Source: DATLXH01 sp035576005
GTDB lineage: Bacteria > Acidobacteriota > Thermoanaerobaculia > Gp7-AA8
NCBI GenBank assembly: GCA_035576005.1
Contig: DATLXH010000040.1
Span: 1-57,453 of the forward strand
Length of the DNA stretch: 57,453 nucleotides
Reading direction: 5' to 3'
Shown here: in pieces, positions 1 through 8,450 of the stretch
Numbering within the stretch: position 1 is the first letter of the stretch
How the letters are laid out: the number at the start of each line of letters is the position of its first letter
The notes under the pieces: model-generated
Databases searched by the model: none
What the model was told of the DNA's origin: nothing
The model's input: the letters and a program-made list of their open reading frames with translations, nothing else
Position numbers and translations under genes: made by a program

Positions 1-138
1 GCGGCCTGTCTGCTTCGTTGCACGGCAATTTCGCTCCTTGACATAGTGTCGACTATGCCTTCGTCGCAAAATCGCCGTGCGCCTCGCATCCAAGCCACTC
101 TCCGCCGTCTCACGACAAAGGTCTGTGAGAAATGCGGG
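1..138 (-). repeat. 178-bp palindromic element, copy A (cut by window start)
   Basis: This is the same element as the complete copies at 2252, 22866, 29534 and 45993, in the opposite orientation to the copy at 2252. It ends with the terminal arm CTGTGAGAAATGCGGG at 123-138 and is followed by CTAC, a near match to the CTAG that flanks other copies. Its first ~40 bp lie outside the window. It ends 10 bp before the stop codon of the gene at 149-724, typical of how these elements sit against gene ends. Confidence 0.9.
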
Positions 139-148
139 CTACGAGCTT

Positions 149-724
149 TCACATCGGGCGCGCGGCATCGTCGGGCGAAGGAACCACTCCGCTACCTTCC
201 TCGAGGATCTCCCGACACACTTCGAGTCGCTTCATGAACCGCTCGGTAACCATCGAGCCGGCCTTTGGCGGCATCCAGTCGGGAATGTGTAACGACTCGG
301 CGGCAATCTCCATCACCACCTGATCCGGCGTGCTTCCCTCCCTCCTGGCGACTGACGTCCTCTGCATCAGGGCCCGTACCCCGGACGCGTCGATTACTCG
401 CGCACAGGCCAGCGCCACTTCCGCGGGAGTAGCGGGCGCATCGAGTCGCCCGAGGGAGGCGATGACCCTGCGAAGCTCGGTGGCCTCCAGCAGGGGACCC
501 ATGGCAAGCAGAGTCCTCGAGACGTTTCCCAGCTTCTTGAGCCAGTCACCCAGTCCTTCGAAGAGAAGCAGCAGCTCCATTTCACGTCGATCACCCTCAC
601 TCGGTGGCTCGTACAGGTGGCGGGCGATCGCGGCTATGCGTTCGGTATCCTCGAACCTGGAACGGCCGTCGAGGTCCTGATAGAGAGGTTTCACGAACGC
701 AATCAGGGATGGGGCGAGCGGCAT
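149..724 (-). CDS. hypothetical protein, 191 aa
   Basis: I do not recognise a family. The protein is soluble-looking, has no signal peptide or membrane segment, and is rich in helix-forming residues, with a leucine/glutamate-rich stretch around residues 45-75 (REMELLLLFEGLGDWLKK). Codon use and the long uninterrupted frame resemble neighbouring genes, so it is probably real. The ATG at 724 is the first start in frame; no clear Shine-Dalgarno site precedes it. It lies downstream of the small membrane protein and the MFS transporter on the same strand with a 52 bp gap, so it could be the distal gene of that unit. Repeat copy A follows directly after its stop. Confidence 0.6.
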   Translation of the reverse strand: MPLAPSLIAFVKPLYQDLDGRSRFEDTERIAAIARHLYEPPSEGDRREMELLLLFEGLGDWLKKLGNVSRTLLAMGPLLEATELRRVIASLGRLDAPATPAEVALACARVIDASGVRALMQRTSVARREGSTPDQVVMEIAAESLHIPDWMPPKAGSMVTERFMKRLEVCREILEEGSGVVPSPDDAARPM

Positions 725-776
725 CTTGAGTTCAGCCTGCGAGGCGTCAGGGTGGGAAAGTTGCGGGAAGCCTGAC

Positions 777-923
777 TTACCGCATGTTCATCACGATGTA
801 GCCAACGAGCGCGAGCACGATGATCGCCACGATGATCATGACTGGAGCGTTGTTGCGTGACGTGCTCTCTCCGACCTGCTCGATGATGACCTTCTTGCTG
901 ACTCTGTTGCTGTCTTCGTCCAT
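777..923 (-). CDS. small single-pass membrane protein, 48 aa
   Basis: A charged N-terminus (about 25 residues, MDEDSNRVSKKVIIEQVGES) is followed by one strong hydrophobic helix (PVMIIVAIIVLALVGYIVMN) that runs to the C-terminus. The ATG at 923 is preferred: an upstream in-frame start would lie inside the MFS gene. It begins 11 bp after the MFS stop codon, so it is probably co-transcribed with the transporter and could be an accessory subunit or unrelated. No family is recognised. Its short length lowers certainty. Confidence 0.5.
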   Translation of the reverse strand: MDEDSNRVSKKVIIEQVGESTSRNNAPVMIIVAIIVLALVGYIVMNMR

Positions 924-933
924 GTGGTGGCTG

Positions 934-2184
934 TCAAGCAACGGCGGTGCCACGAGAACCCGGCGCGGGAAGCAGTCGGGAGGCCACGAGAAAAATCGGA
1001 ACCGCGAGGCAGCCCACCGCTGCAGCAACAAGATAGGCGAATTGGAATCCGACGCGCTGGCTCAGCAGACCCGTCACCAGAGAGCCGGTCCCGATGCCCG
1101 TATCGAAGGCCCACAAGATGCTGCCGAACGTTCCGCCTCGCCTGTCGGGATCAGTCTTGGCGAGCACGAAGGTGACGAACGCGGGATAGGCACCACCAAA
1201 ACCGCTGCCGAACAGGATCGCGGCGAGAACGATCTGCCATGTCGAGCTGGCGGTGGCCAGAATAGCCAGAGCCACGGGGACGAGCAGAAGGGATGGATAG
1301 AGAACTCGGAGAGGACCGTGAGTGTCGCCGAGCCGTGCGGTGAAGATTCTCATCACGATGATGGTGATGGCAAAGCAGGTGAAAAAGAGAGAGGCGGGCT
1401 CGAGCTTGCGCTCGATTGCCATGAGCGCGACGTAGCTCGTCACTCCGCCGTATCCGAAAGAAACTGCAAACAGCGCCATCGCGACTGCGGTCACGCGTAA
1501 ATCAATTTTAAAGCCCTTCGCGCGCACGCTGCCCGAGCCGACTTCCTTCACGCGTGCCGCCAGGATGAGCATGGCAATCGAAAGTACGGCGAGCTCGCAA
1601 CAGAGCACGAACCATCCGAACCTTCGATAAAGAAAGAGTCCGATCCAGGGAGCGACGGCGACGGCCGCGGTGCTGGCCATACCCCAATAGGCGATTCCTT
1701 CCGTGCGTCGCGATTCCGGAACGAGGTCGCTCATCATCGCCGCGCTCGAGGCAAGGATTCCGGACCAGATGCCGCCATGCAGCATCGCAAACACAAGAAG
1801 GATTGCGATGTTGGTAATTGCGCCATAGAGCAGGGAGAGGAAGATGAAACTGAAGGCAGCAAGCATCAGGATCCGCTTTCTACCGAAGCGATCGGAGATG
1901 CTTCCGGTGACCGGAGCGGCAAAAGCGCTCGCATATGTGTAAGCCGCGAGGAACCAGCCGGCGGTCGCGCGATCGCCACCGAGGTCGAGGATGTGGAAGG
2001 GGATCGCCGGAAAAAGCTGAAACGCCGACAGGAATGTGATGAAGCCGAAGCCCCATATCCTGAGGAACTCGGAGGTGAAAAGAGTTGCGGGGCGATTCGC
2101 AGAGGGCTGAGGGGTCACGCTATCCCTGGATTGTAAAGGCACATGATTGGTGCGTTCGTCTGTCACCCCTTCCCGACCCCGCAC
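934..2184 (-). CDS. MFS transporter, 416 aa
   Basis: Major facilitator superfamily permease with about 12 hydrophobic segments after a ~38-residue polar N-terminus. The MFS signature between TM2 and TM3 reads GSISDRFGRKRILM (about residues 97-110), the classic G-x-x-x-D-R-x-G-R-[RK] loop. The overall pattern resembles the drug/sugar-efflux branch; the substrate cannot be told from sequence. The start is uncertain: the longest frame begins at GTG 2184, but a second GTG at 2166 sits just after a GGGAAGG stretch and would remove six residues. It is the first gene of a leftward group with the 48-aa membrane protein. A complete palindromic element (2252-2429) occupies its upstream region, so its promoter must lie within or between the element and the start. 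Confidence 0.85.
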   Translation of the reverse strand: MRGREGVTDERTNHVPLQSRDSVTPQPSANRPATLFTSEFLRIWGFGFITFLSAFQLFPAIPFHILDLGGDRATAGWFLAAYTYASAFAAPVTGSISDRFGRKRILMLAAFSFIFLSLLYGAITNIAILLVFAMLHGGIWSGILASSAAMMSDLVPESRRTEGIAYWGMASTAAVAVAPWIGLFLYRRFGWFVLCCELAVLSIAMLILAARVKEVGSGSVRAKGFKIDLRVTAVAMALFAVSFGYGGVTSYVALMAIERKLEPASLFFTCFAITIIVMRIFTARLGDTHGPLRVLYPSLLLVPVALAILATASSTWQIVLAAILFGSGFGGAYPAFVTFVLAKTDPDRRGGTFGSILWAFDTGIGTGSLVTGLLSQRVGFQFAYLVAAAVGCLAVPIFLVASRLLPAPGSRGTAVA

Positions 2185-2251
2185 AACGGGTGATCGCTCG
2201 GCAGTACTGATGGTCTTCGATCACGTCTGTTCTGCCATCTGATGCCGTTAA

Positions 2252-2429
2252 CCCGCATTTCTCACAGACCTTTGTCGTGAGACGGCGGAGAGTGGCTTGG
2301 ATGCGAGGCGCGCGGCGATTTTGCGACGAAGGCATAGTCGACACTATGTCAAGGAGCGAAATTGCCGTGCAACGAACGAGACAGGCCGCTATCCGTCGTC
2401 TCGCGGCAAAGGTCTGTGAGAAATGCGGG
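2252..2429 (+). repeat. 178-bp palindromic element, copy B (complete)
   Basis: Complete copy, taken here as the reference orientation. It begins CCCGCATTTCTCACAGACC and ends with the inverted counterpart GGTCTGTGAGAAATGCGGG. The two halves are imperfect reverse complements over the whole length and meet at a centre around CATAGTCGACACTATG (about 2335-2350). Differences between the arms near the ends are nearly all T/C or G/A, giving G-U pairs in the RNA of this strand. Flanks are TTAA on the left and TTCG on the right. It sits between two leftward genes, 5 bp from the stop codon of the metallophosphoesterase (2435). Confidence 0.95.
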
Positions 2430-2434
2430 TTCGG

Positions 2435-3586
2435 TCAGTTGCTGGGCGTCAGTGTGAGGATGACGACCTCCGGACTCATTCCGAGTCGGAACGGGACGAG
2501 CCAGTAACCGGCCCCCGTTGTGATGTAGAGCTGCGAGTCTTCACGTCTGTACAGACCCATGTCGAATGGGAGGAAAACTCCTGCAAGGGACCAGCGAATG
2601 GCCCTGATCCCAAACTGTCCACCATGTGTGTGTCCTGCGATGGTGAGCGCGATTCCTCGCCTCCGGGCGAGGGTGAAGGCGTCCGGCTGATGTGCCAGCA
2701 GAATCGTCGGAGCGTTGGGGGCAGAGCCGGCCATCGCCTTGTCGAGATCTGGTGCGAGGCCAGGGCGCGCCCTGCGCCCTCCGGCAGCAGCAGCAAAGTC
2801 CGACAGGCCCGCCACCCAGAGTTTCGCCGAACCCCTTCCGACTTCCTTTCCACGATTTACCAGCAGCTCCACACGACTCCCTGCCATTCCCCTGATCACC
2901 TCCTCAGGGTTCCCGTACATCTCGTGATTTCCCAGAGCTGCAACGATTGGAATGTCTGAAGGAATCGAGCTCAGTCCCTTCAGTAGCTTCGGAACGAAGA
3001 AGGGATCGTCGTCGATGAAATCCCCTGCGATTGCTACGATCGCGGGTCTCTCGGCGCGCACCGTCTCAGCGGTGCGAGTCAGCCTCGAAGGCCTCGTGAA
3101 CAGGCCGACATGCAGATCGGAGAGCAATGCGACTCTGTAACCGACGAGTTGCGGATCGAGGTTCCGGATCGCGACGGTGACTCGCTCCACCCTGAGCGGC
3201 ACGAGTGCGTGATAGACCCCGATCAAGGCGAGAAGAACCAGAACCGCCAGCCAGGCGATGGATGAGCGGCGAGAGAAGTCGACGAATCTCCGCCGCCTTG
3301 CTGCCACGATCCAGATAATCGACATGATCGCCACGAAAGCTGAATAAACGAAGACGACAATGAGCCAGCTGAACCAGATGGGACCTAACGTCGCACGCAC
3401 GAGACGGATGTAGGGATTCGTTCGGGCAGACAGGATGAACGGGAGCAACGGCCAGACGAGATTCCCTGCCACTGCAGTGACGATGATCAGAGATCGCCAT
3501 CTCGGATGGAAAGCGAGCAGAGATCGGATCGTGACGAAGTTGAAAAGAGCGAACGCCGCGACTATGAGGAAGAATACCCAGCTCAT
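2435..3586 (-). CDS. membrane-anchored metallophosphoesterase (YaeI/YkuE-like), 383 aa
   Basis: Calcineurin-like phosphoesterase. All four metal-binding motifs are present: LLSDLHVG (around D157, H159), AGDFIDDD (D189), LGNHEMYG (N220, H221), and a C-terminal GHTHGGQFG. The N-terminal ~125 residues carry about four hydrophobic segments, so the catalytic domain is membrane-anchored. The arrangement matches the YkuE/YaeI group, whose characterised members act on lipid or UDP-sugar phosphate substrates at the membrane; the substrate here is unknown. The start ATG at 3586 is the natural beginning of the first membrane helix. The palindromic element copy B begins (reading downstream) immediately after the stop. 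Confidence 0.88.
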   Translation of the reverse strand: MSWVFFLIVAAFALFNFVTIRSLLAFHPRWRSLIIVTAVAGNLVWPLLPFILSARTNPYIRLVRATLGPIWFSWLIVVFVYSAFVAIMSIIWIVAARRRRFVDFSRRSSIAWLAVLVLLALIGVYHALVPLRVERVTVAIRNLDPQLVGYRVALLSDLHVGLFTRPSRLTRTAETVRAERPAIVAIAGDFIDDDPFFVPKLLKGLSSIPSDIPIVAALGNHEMYGNPEEVIRGMAGSRVELLVNRGKEVGRGSAKLWVAGLSDFAAAAGGRRARPGLAPDLDKAMAGSAPNAPTILLAHQPDAFTLARRRGIALTIAGHTHGGQFGIRAIRWSLAGVFLPFDMGLYRREDSQLYITTGAGYWLVPFRLGMSPEVVILTLTPSN

Positions 3587-3733
3587 GAACCCGCTCTGTC
3601 GCAGGTCTCGGGAACGATCAGAGACGCATAACCAATCGAGACGAAACCACGAGAGAGTTCAACAGCGGCAGCGCCGCGTGACTCGCGCCGAAACGCTTGT
3701 GCCCTTATCATGGTCCGCCGAAGGAGGCCTGCA

Positions 3734-4150
3734 ATGCTACGACTCTTCACGATCACGACTCTTGCCCTCGCCCTGGCCGGCTGCGGAACCATCTCCCGGA
3801 GTGGATCCGACGCCATACCAGTCAAGTCGGTTCCATCAGGGGCGACCGTAGACGTCATCTGCGACGGCAAGGATCGATTCCAGGCAGTGACCCCTGCAAA
3901 TGTGGCCTTGCGGCGACGTTCAAATGATTGCTTTTTTTCTTTCACGCACGATGGCTACGAGCCGGCGCGAGTGTACCTTACCCGGCGGGCGCCAAACGGT
4001 GTTGAAGGCCCGGGTCGCTGGGTCGCGCGCGCCACACCTCTTGCCCCCAACACCGAGGGTGTCAGCGTAGACGCGATCTTCGAAGAGCCAACGGTCTACG
4101 ACAAGGGTGGGATCTCGGTCACGCTGCAGCCGGTCGGAGGGGCGCAGTAG
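3734..4150 (+). CDS. lipoprotein with PEGA-like domain, 138 aa
   Basis: The N-terminus MLRLFTITTLALALAGC is a lipoprotein signal with lipobox LAGC, so the mature protein would be lipid-anchored. The next segment (VKSVPSGATVDVICDG) has the pattern of a PEGA-type surface domain, in which a sequence like 'V-S-x-P-x-G-A-x-V' opens a small beta fold. An excellent Shine-Dalgarno site AAGGAGG (3721-3727) lies 6 bp before the ATG at 3734, so this start is preferred to one eight codons upstream. The C-terminal half is basic then beta-rich (GGISVTLQPVGG). Function unknown; probably an envelope structural lipoprotein. Confidence 0.75.
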   Translation: MLRLFTITTLALALAGCGTISRSGSDAIPVKSVPSGATVDVICDGKDRFQAVTPANVALRRRSNDCFFSFTHDGYEPARVYLTRRAPNGVEGPGRWVARATPLAPNTEGVSVDAIFEEPTVYDKGGISVTLQPVGGAQ

Positions 4151-4201
4151 GCGATCGATCCTGAAAATCACACGAAGCCTCGATGCGTGCCGTAGCACTT
4201 C

Positions 4202-5272
4202 GTGCATAATTTCTTCACATGCACATTGAGGACTATGCACCCCTCGGCAACTTCAACTCCGCGGCTCTCGTGTCGAATGATGGGGCGTGACGAGAACTCG
4301 ATGACCGAGCCGGTCAGTCCGCCAGTACGTGGAGTCTCGCGGAGCGATTCGAACGCAGACCTAGGATTCGGGTCCGTTGTAGCCCAGCAGAGCCGGACGC
4401 GATTTCTAAACCGCGACGGCAGCTTCAACGTGCGCAGGGAAGGACTGCGTTTCTTCGAATCGATTTCCCTCTACCACACGCTCCTGACGATGACGTGGGG
4501 ACGATTCCTCACATTGTTCACGTTGACGTATCTGTTGATCAACGCTCTGTTCGCCATCGCGTACGTTGCGTGCGGACCCGCGGCGCTTGCAGGGATTCCT
4601 CACGAGATGAGCGTGGGAAGAAGGACGCTCGAGGCGTTCTTCTTCCGCGTTGACACGCTCGTGACGATCGGTTACGGGAACATCAGCCCGTCGAGCATAG
4701 CGGCGAACGTGATTGTGACGGTGGAGTCGCTGGTCGGGGTTCTCGGCATCGCTCTTGTGACGGGAATCATTTTCGCCCGCTTTGCGAGACCAACCGCGCA
4801 GATCATTTTCAGCGATCGTGCGGTCGTGGCTCCTTACCGCGGAATCGAAGGGTTCATGTTCCGAATCGCGAACCAGCGGAGCTCTCAGATTGTGGAGCTC
4901 GAGGCGAAACTGCTGCTGACCCGGTGGAAGCCGGGGACGGGGAGGAGTGAGCGCGAGTTCCTGCAATTGCGGCTCGAGCGCGACCGGGTCTCGTTTTTCC
5001 CACTTACCTGGACCATCGTTCACCCTATCGACGAGGAGAGTCCGCTGAGAGGTCTGACTCAGGAGCAGATACGCGAGACCGAGCCTGAGTTTCTCATCAT
5101 GTTGAGTGGCTTCGACGAGACGTTCTCACAGACAGTGCACACGCGATCCTCTTACCGGATCGACGAGATTCTTTTTGGAGTGCGCTTCAAGAGTCTCATC
5201 CGCTCGTCGGAGGGAGATTCGCTGAGAGTGAACATTCGGGAGATTCACGACATCGAGATAGTGCAGGAGTGA
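4202..5272 (+). CDS. inward-rectifier potassium channel (KirBac family), 356 aa
   Basis: Prokaryotic Kir channel. The order is: slide helix preceded by the motif RFLNRDGSFNVRRE (about residues 67-80), outer helix (TLFTLTYLLINALFAIAYVA), pore helix and selectivity filter TIGYGN (155-160), inner helix (LVGVLGIALVTGIIFARFA), then FARPTAQIIFSDRAVVAPY, which opens the cytoplasmic immunoglobulin-like regulatory domain that fills the rest. Length and order match KirBac proteins. The first ~65 residues are low in conservation, and the true start may be a later ATG (4235 or 4277-4280). It forms tetramers in the inner membrane and conducts K+ in a lipid-regulated manner in known members. Monocistronic by spacing. 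Confidence 0.93.
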   Translation: MHNFFTCTLRTMHPSATSTPRLSCRMMGRDENSMTEPVSPPVRGVSRSDSNADLGFGSVVAQQSRTRFLNRDGSFNVRREGLRFFESISLYHTLLTMTWGRFLTLFTLTYLLINALFAIAYVACGPAALAGIPHEMSVGRRTLEAFFFRVDTLVTIGYGNISPSSIAANVIVTVESLVGVLGIALVTGIIFARFARPTAQIIFSDRAVVAPYRGIEGFMFRIANQRSSQIVELEAKLLLTRWKPGTGRSEREFLQLRLERDRVSFFPLTWTIVHPIDEESPLRGLTQEQIRETEPEFLIMLSGFDETFSQTVHTRSSYRIDEILFGVRFKSLIRSSEGDSLRVNIREIHDIEIVQE

Positions 5273-5400
5273 GCCTGCGAGGCGGATCGACTCGCCGGGG
5301 CGTGGGCAGCTGGTCAACTTGAGGGTCCGAGTGTCATCACCTTTCACAAGTGCCACAAGCCGGGAACCCGTTTCCAGAAAGCTCCCAGCGGTAACGTGGG

Positions 5401-5845
5401 TTGCGCCAATCATTTCTTTGCTCAGTGGCGGCTCGTCGCCTTTCGCTGCAACGCAATCAAGGAACAGCGACGGAGTCGGCAACGTCGCAGCGGTTACGGG
5501 TACGTTGGAGCCCGCCTATAACAAAAACGTTTGAGTACGACGACCTCAACAGGCTCGTTCTCACCCACGGCTCCGATGTCTGCTCCTATGGCGAAGGCAG
5601 CTTTGATTGGGGCCTCTGTATCCATCAAGAATGGTCTTGACGCGAGAACCGGATCTACCGCGGCTGCTTTGGCGGAATCGGCGATGCAACTAACAACTCG
5701 GAAATGATCGTAATACCTCCGTATACGTTGACCTCTGTATACGTTGACCTCTTTTGAGATTGGCGTGTACGCGCATACACTGGGGGCAGGCTATGCGGAG
5801 TTTCCTAACCAGCCATTCGCGATTTACGTGAGGAACGCTCAATGA
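5401..5845 (+). pseudogene. remnant of secreted subtilase-like / YD-repeat protein
   Basis: The 570 bp between the channel gene and the IPT gene holds decayed coding sequence. One frame reads TKTFEYDDLNRLVLTHGSD, resembling a YD/RHS-type repeat, then a TGA at 5638. The same frame continues as ENRIYRGCFGGIGD, TNNSEMIVIPPYTLTS. If one of two tandem 16-bp copies at 5721-5752 is removed, it runs on as FEIGVYAHTLGAGYAEF, PNQPFAIYVRNAQ and stops at TGA 5843-5845, overlapping the ATG of the next gene (ATGA). The NN-x-E-x-V-I-P ... QPFA pattern resembles the C-terminal beta-sandwich tail of S8 serine proteases. So the remnant has one stop and one frameshift, and its 5-prime end is lost or unrecognised. 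Confidence 0.5.
5721..5752 (+). repeat. exact 16-bp tandem duplication
   Basis: GTATACGTTGACCTCT occurs twice back to back (5721-5736 and 5737-5752). As 16 is not a multiple of three, the duplication shifts the reading frame of the remnant gene; removing one copy restores an open frame to the stop at 5843-5845. Confidence 0.95.
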
Positions 5846-6960
5846 ACTCTCTAGCGATCCGGTTAGGCGTCGCGATAGCAATGACGATGGCGGGCGCGGT
5901 GGGGGCCCAACCGCTGATTTCTGCCATAACGCCCTCTCGTGGCTCGATCAACGGGGGAGAGGTTGTAGAAATCACTGGCCAGCTGTTTAAAGTCAGCTGT
6001 CCACAGTCTTGCGATCTTGAAAGCGGCGTTTTCTTTGGCGGAGTGAGAGCCGAAGTTATTAAGCTCACGGCAACGTCTGCAACCGTCAACCCCCCCAAAC
6101 ATGCTCCAGGAACTGTCGATGTCACCATCCTAAACGGAACGACAGGACGAGCTGTCGCAAGAGACGCGTATACCTATGTGACGTCGGGAGGAGATCCGGA
6201 GTACGAAAGAATCTTGATCCCTACATATATATCTGGACCGGGCGGCCTGCCGGGAGCGTTTGGATCAGTGTTTAAGACGTTTCTGTTCGGCAGACAGCCC
6301 GTTAGTCCTGCGCCTCCACGCGTAACGCAGTCCCCGGATCCGACCTGCAGATACCCTGAGTGTCAGGCGGACTTGCCGACTTCCTTTTTCTTCAGTCCGG
6401 TCCTTACCACGAATCAGGACTTGGCGGCGTTTCTGTACATCCAAAAATTCAAGCCCCAGGACATTCCACTTTACGATACAGCGAAGCGGGGCCTAGGGGA
6501 GCCAGACGTGGCCCTGCATCTGCGAGTACAAGATATCTCTCGGCAGTCCCAGACGTGGGGAACGGAAGTTCCGATCGTTCGGGAATCGGAGGCGCGCACA
6601 GAAGTCCATCTTGTGGACATTCCGACATCCTCTGCATTCAGGAAAAAGATTCGAGTGTTTGATTTTTCTGGTCTTAACGGTTTGCAAATGCAAGCGACCA
6701 TCACAGATATGGCGACCGGCTCCATCCTTGCGAAGAAAGACCTAACTTTGTCAGGCGCCACGTTCAATGGAGCGGGATATCCCCTTACTCCTGCATCGTC
6801 GCAGTTCGACTTAACTTCCACGGATTTTACACGTCTACCAGAAACGGAACGTGTTTCAGTAACTATCCTGCCAAAAACCTTCGCGCTGGTGCGTTACTGG
6901 GGCTACGCCACGATAGTAAACAATGAGACCCAGCACATCACCCTCATTACGCCTCAATGA
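5842..6960 (+). CDS. secreted IPT/TIG-domain protein, 372 aa
   Basis: The signal peptide ends near AGAVGAQ (residue ~22). Residues ~23-115 form an IPT/TIG immunoglobulin-like domain, with the typical opening PLISAITPSRGSINGGEVV and a later VTILNGTTG strand. The remaining ~250 residues are beta-rich and match the next gene product in several places: TWGTEVPIVRESE versus PYGTELPVVRESD, and WGYATIVNNETQHIT versus WTYFQAIDNDTQALS. Codons are less GC-biased than in neighbours, suggesting acquired DNA. The ATG overlaps the stop of the broken upstream gene (ATGA), so it was probably translationally coupled to it. Likely secreted or surface-exposed; exact role unknown. Confidence 0.75.
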   Translation: MNSLAIRLGVAIAMTMAGAVGAQPLISAITPSRGSINGGEVVEITGQLFKVSCPQSCDLESGVFFGGVRAEVIKLTATSATVNPPKHAPGTVDVTILNGTTGRAVARDAYTYVTSGGDPEYERILIPTYISGPGGLPGAFGSVFKTFLFGRQPVSPAPPRVTQSPDPTCRYPECQADLPTSFFFSPVLTTNQDLAAFLYIQKFKPQDIPLYDTAKRGLGEPDVALHLRVQDISRQSQTWGTEVPIVRESEARTEVHLVDIPTSSAFRKKIRVFDFSGLNGLQMQATITDMATGSILAKKDLTLSGATFNGAGYPLTPASSQFDLTSTDFTRLPETERVSVTILPKTFALVRYWGYATIVNNETQHITLITPQ

Positions 6961-7160
6961 GAAGGGCCGAACGGGCAAGAAGTACACATGCGACCCGGAA
7001 AATGCCCGAATTCGAAAGAGAAGGGAAATCCGCCCACCCTCCCCATTCGGTCGGCACGGTGCAGGTCAGTGCGGGCGGCTTGATGGGAACGGCAAGGCGG
7101 GAACTCCAAGGGGCCCAATCAGGACTTTGCGATCTTCGTCACCAACGCGCGACTCCAGTG

Positions 7161-7982
7161 ATGAGAAGTCGAGCGATCGCGATCACTATTTTGGTTTTTC
7201 TTTGCACGGTTTACCAGGCAGGCGCGCAGCAAGAAGCGCCTCCTGGGTTCGTGCGTGTGTTACTCCCCATCGACATTCGAGAGACGGCCGGACGTTTTGG
7301 ATCGTTATGGAAAAGCGAGTTGGCTATCTACAACTCAGGGCCGGATTTCGTACAGTTTCGGCCAGTCGCCTGTCCGTTCGAGTGCACCTTCGGGCTTCTT
7401 GATCCAGGTACGAGCGTCAATCCGTCAAGGCTTCAGGGTTTCGGTCAATTTCACGGTAGTCTTCTCTTCGTGCGTGTCGAACATGCTGCACAACTTCACT
7501 ACAGCTTGCGTGTACTCGAGCTATCCCGTCGGGCTCTACCATATGGTACGGAGCTGCCAGTCGTGCGCGAGTCCGACTTTCGGACATCCGCAGCCTATCT
7601 GGTCAATGTGCCAATCGATGGCACATCGCGTCAAACAGTACGTATTTACCACCCCAACCCCCGTGCGCTTCCCGGAATAGAGTTTGACGTTCGTTTTTAC
7701 CAGTCGCCTGGTCGTGACCTGATAGCTAAGAGGCGACTGGCCATCATCACGGCGCCAGATCCCGGTCTCATCGGTGCCCAAGTCCTGTTTTTCAACGTGT
7801 CGGGTATCGCGCAACTGGACGATCTATACGTGAACGTTCCCGAGCTTCGCGCGTTTTCGAGGGTTACCATAGAAGTTGCTCCCGTAACGCCGGGCACGAA
7901 GTTCTGGACATATTTTCAGGCTATCGATAACGATACGCAGGCGTTGTCTGTCGTGACACCGCAATCTGATCCAAAAAAGTGA
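7161..7982 (+). CDS. secreted protein, paralogue of the preceding IPT protein, 273 aa
   Basis: ATG 7161 begins a clear signal peptide (MRSRAIAITILVFLCTVYQA, cleavage near AGAQ). An upstream in-frame start at 6957 would add 68 residues that look non-coding. After the signal the protein starts directly in the region shared with the preceding gene: both have a VLLPI/ILIPT strand, a shared GTE-[VL]-P-[IV]-VRES segment and the same C-terminal WxYxxxxxNxTQ ending in TPQ. It lacks the N-terminal IPT domain of its neighbour. The two genes are a tandem duplication that has diverged. Function unknown; the conserved part may be the functional module. Confidence 0.7.
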   Translation: MRSRAIAITILVFLCTVYQAGAQQEAPPGFVRVLLPIDIRETAGRFGSLWKSELAIYNSGPDFVQFRPVACPFECTFGLLDPGTSVNPSRLQGFGQFHGSLLFVRVEHAAQLHYSLRVLELSRRALPYGTELPVVRESDFRTSAAYLVNVPIDGTSRQTVRIYHPNPRALPGIEFDVRFYQSPGRDLIAKRRLAIITAPDPGLIGAQVLFFNVSGIAQLDDLYVNVPELRAFSRVTIEVAPVTPGTKFWTYFQAIDNDTQALSVVTPQSDPKK

Positions 7983-8087
7983 GAGCGGAACGACAGAAAT
8001 CGCTCGTTCAACATTTTGGGAAGAACCCCTTTAAAAACTCGCCAACTGGAATGGTAATGGGGAACCGAAACTTTCTCGGGGTCTTTT

Positions 8088-8181
8088 GGGGTCGCAGCTT
8101 CAGCAGAGCGTTGAAGGCCTTGGCCGTGAGGGGGTCTGTGGGGGTCGCAGCTTCAGCAGAGCGTTGAAGGCCTTGGCCGTG
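8088..8181 (+). repeat. 41-bp direct repeat, two copies
   Basis: An identical 41-bp unit that begins GGGGTCGCAGCTTCAGCAG lies at 8088-8128 and 8141-8181, separated by 12 bp. The rest of the gap 7983-8450 holds no gene I can support, only a short stem CCAGTCT/AGACTGG near 8281-8302. Confidence 0.9.
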
Positions 8182-8450
8182 TGTACCTCAGCTGAGCAGG
8201 AGCCTTCATAATGATCGAAACTTCAGAATGGAACCAAGGTGTTCAGGGTTAGCTTTTGACCTGATACTCTCTCACGGAGGCCAGTCTGGTGATCAAGACT
8301 GGTAGCGCGGCCTCACAGGTCTAGGGGCGGCCTTTGATTCACGGCCGCAATGAGTGAATGCCATGGTGAATCGGCGAGTCACTCCTACGTTGAAGCGGTG
8401 CCCCCCGTCCGAAGTACAAAATTCACTTCTTAGAGGAAGCGGAAGAGCGG

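Noticed and set aside
46..237. Short frames in every palindromic element that read like MSTMPSSQNRRAPRIQ and, at both ends, VCEKCG (a CxxC look-alike)
   Set aside because: They recur only because the repeat recurs. The element ends encode KVCEKCG outward from both sides by symmetry. No ribosome-binding sites precede them, and decayed copies do not keep the frames.
3583..3945. Minus-strand frame of 120 codons over the lipoprotein gene
   Set aside because: It overlaps a gene with signal peptide, lipobox and strong ribosome-binding site; it has no support of its own.
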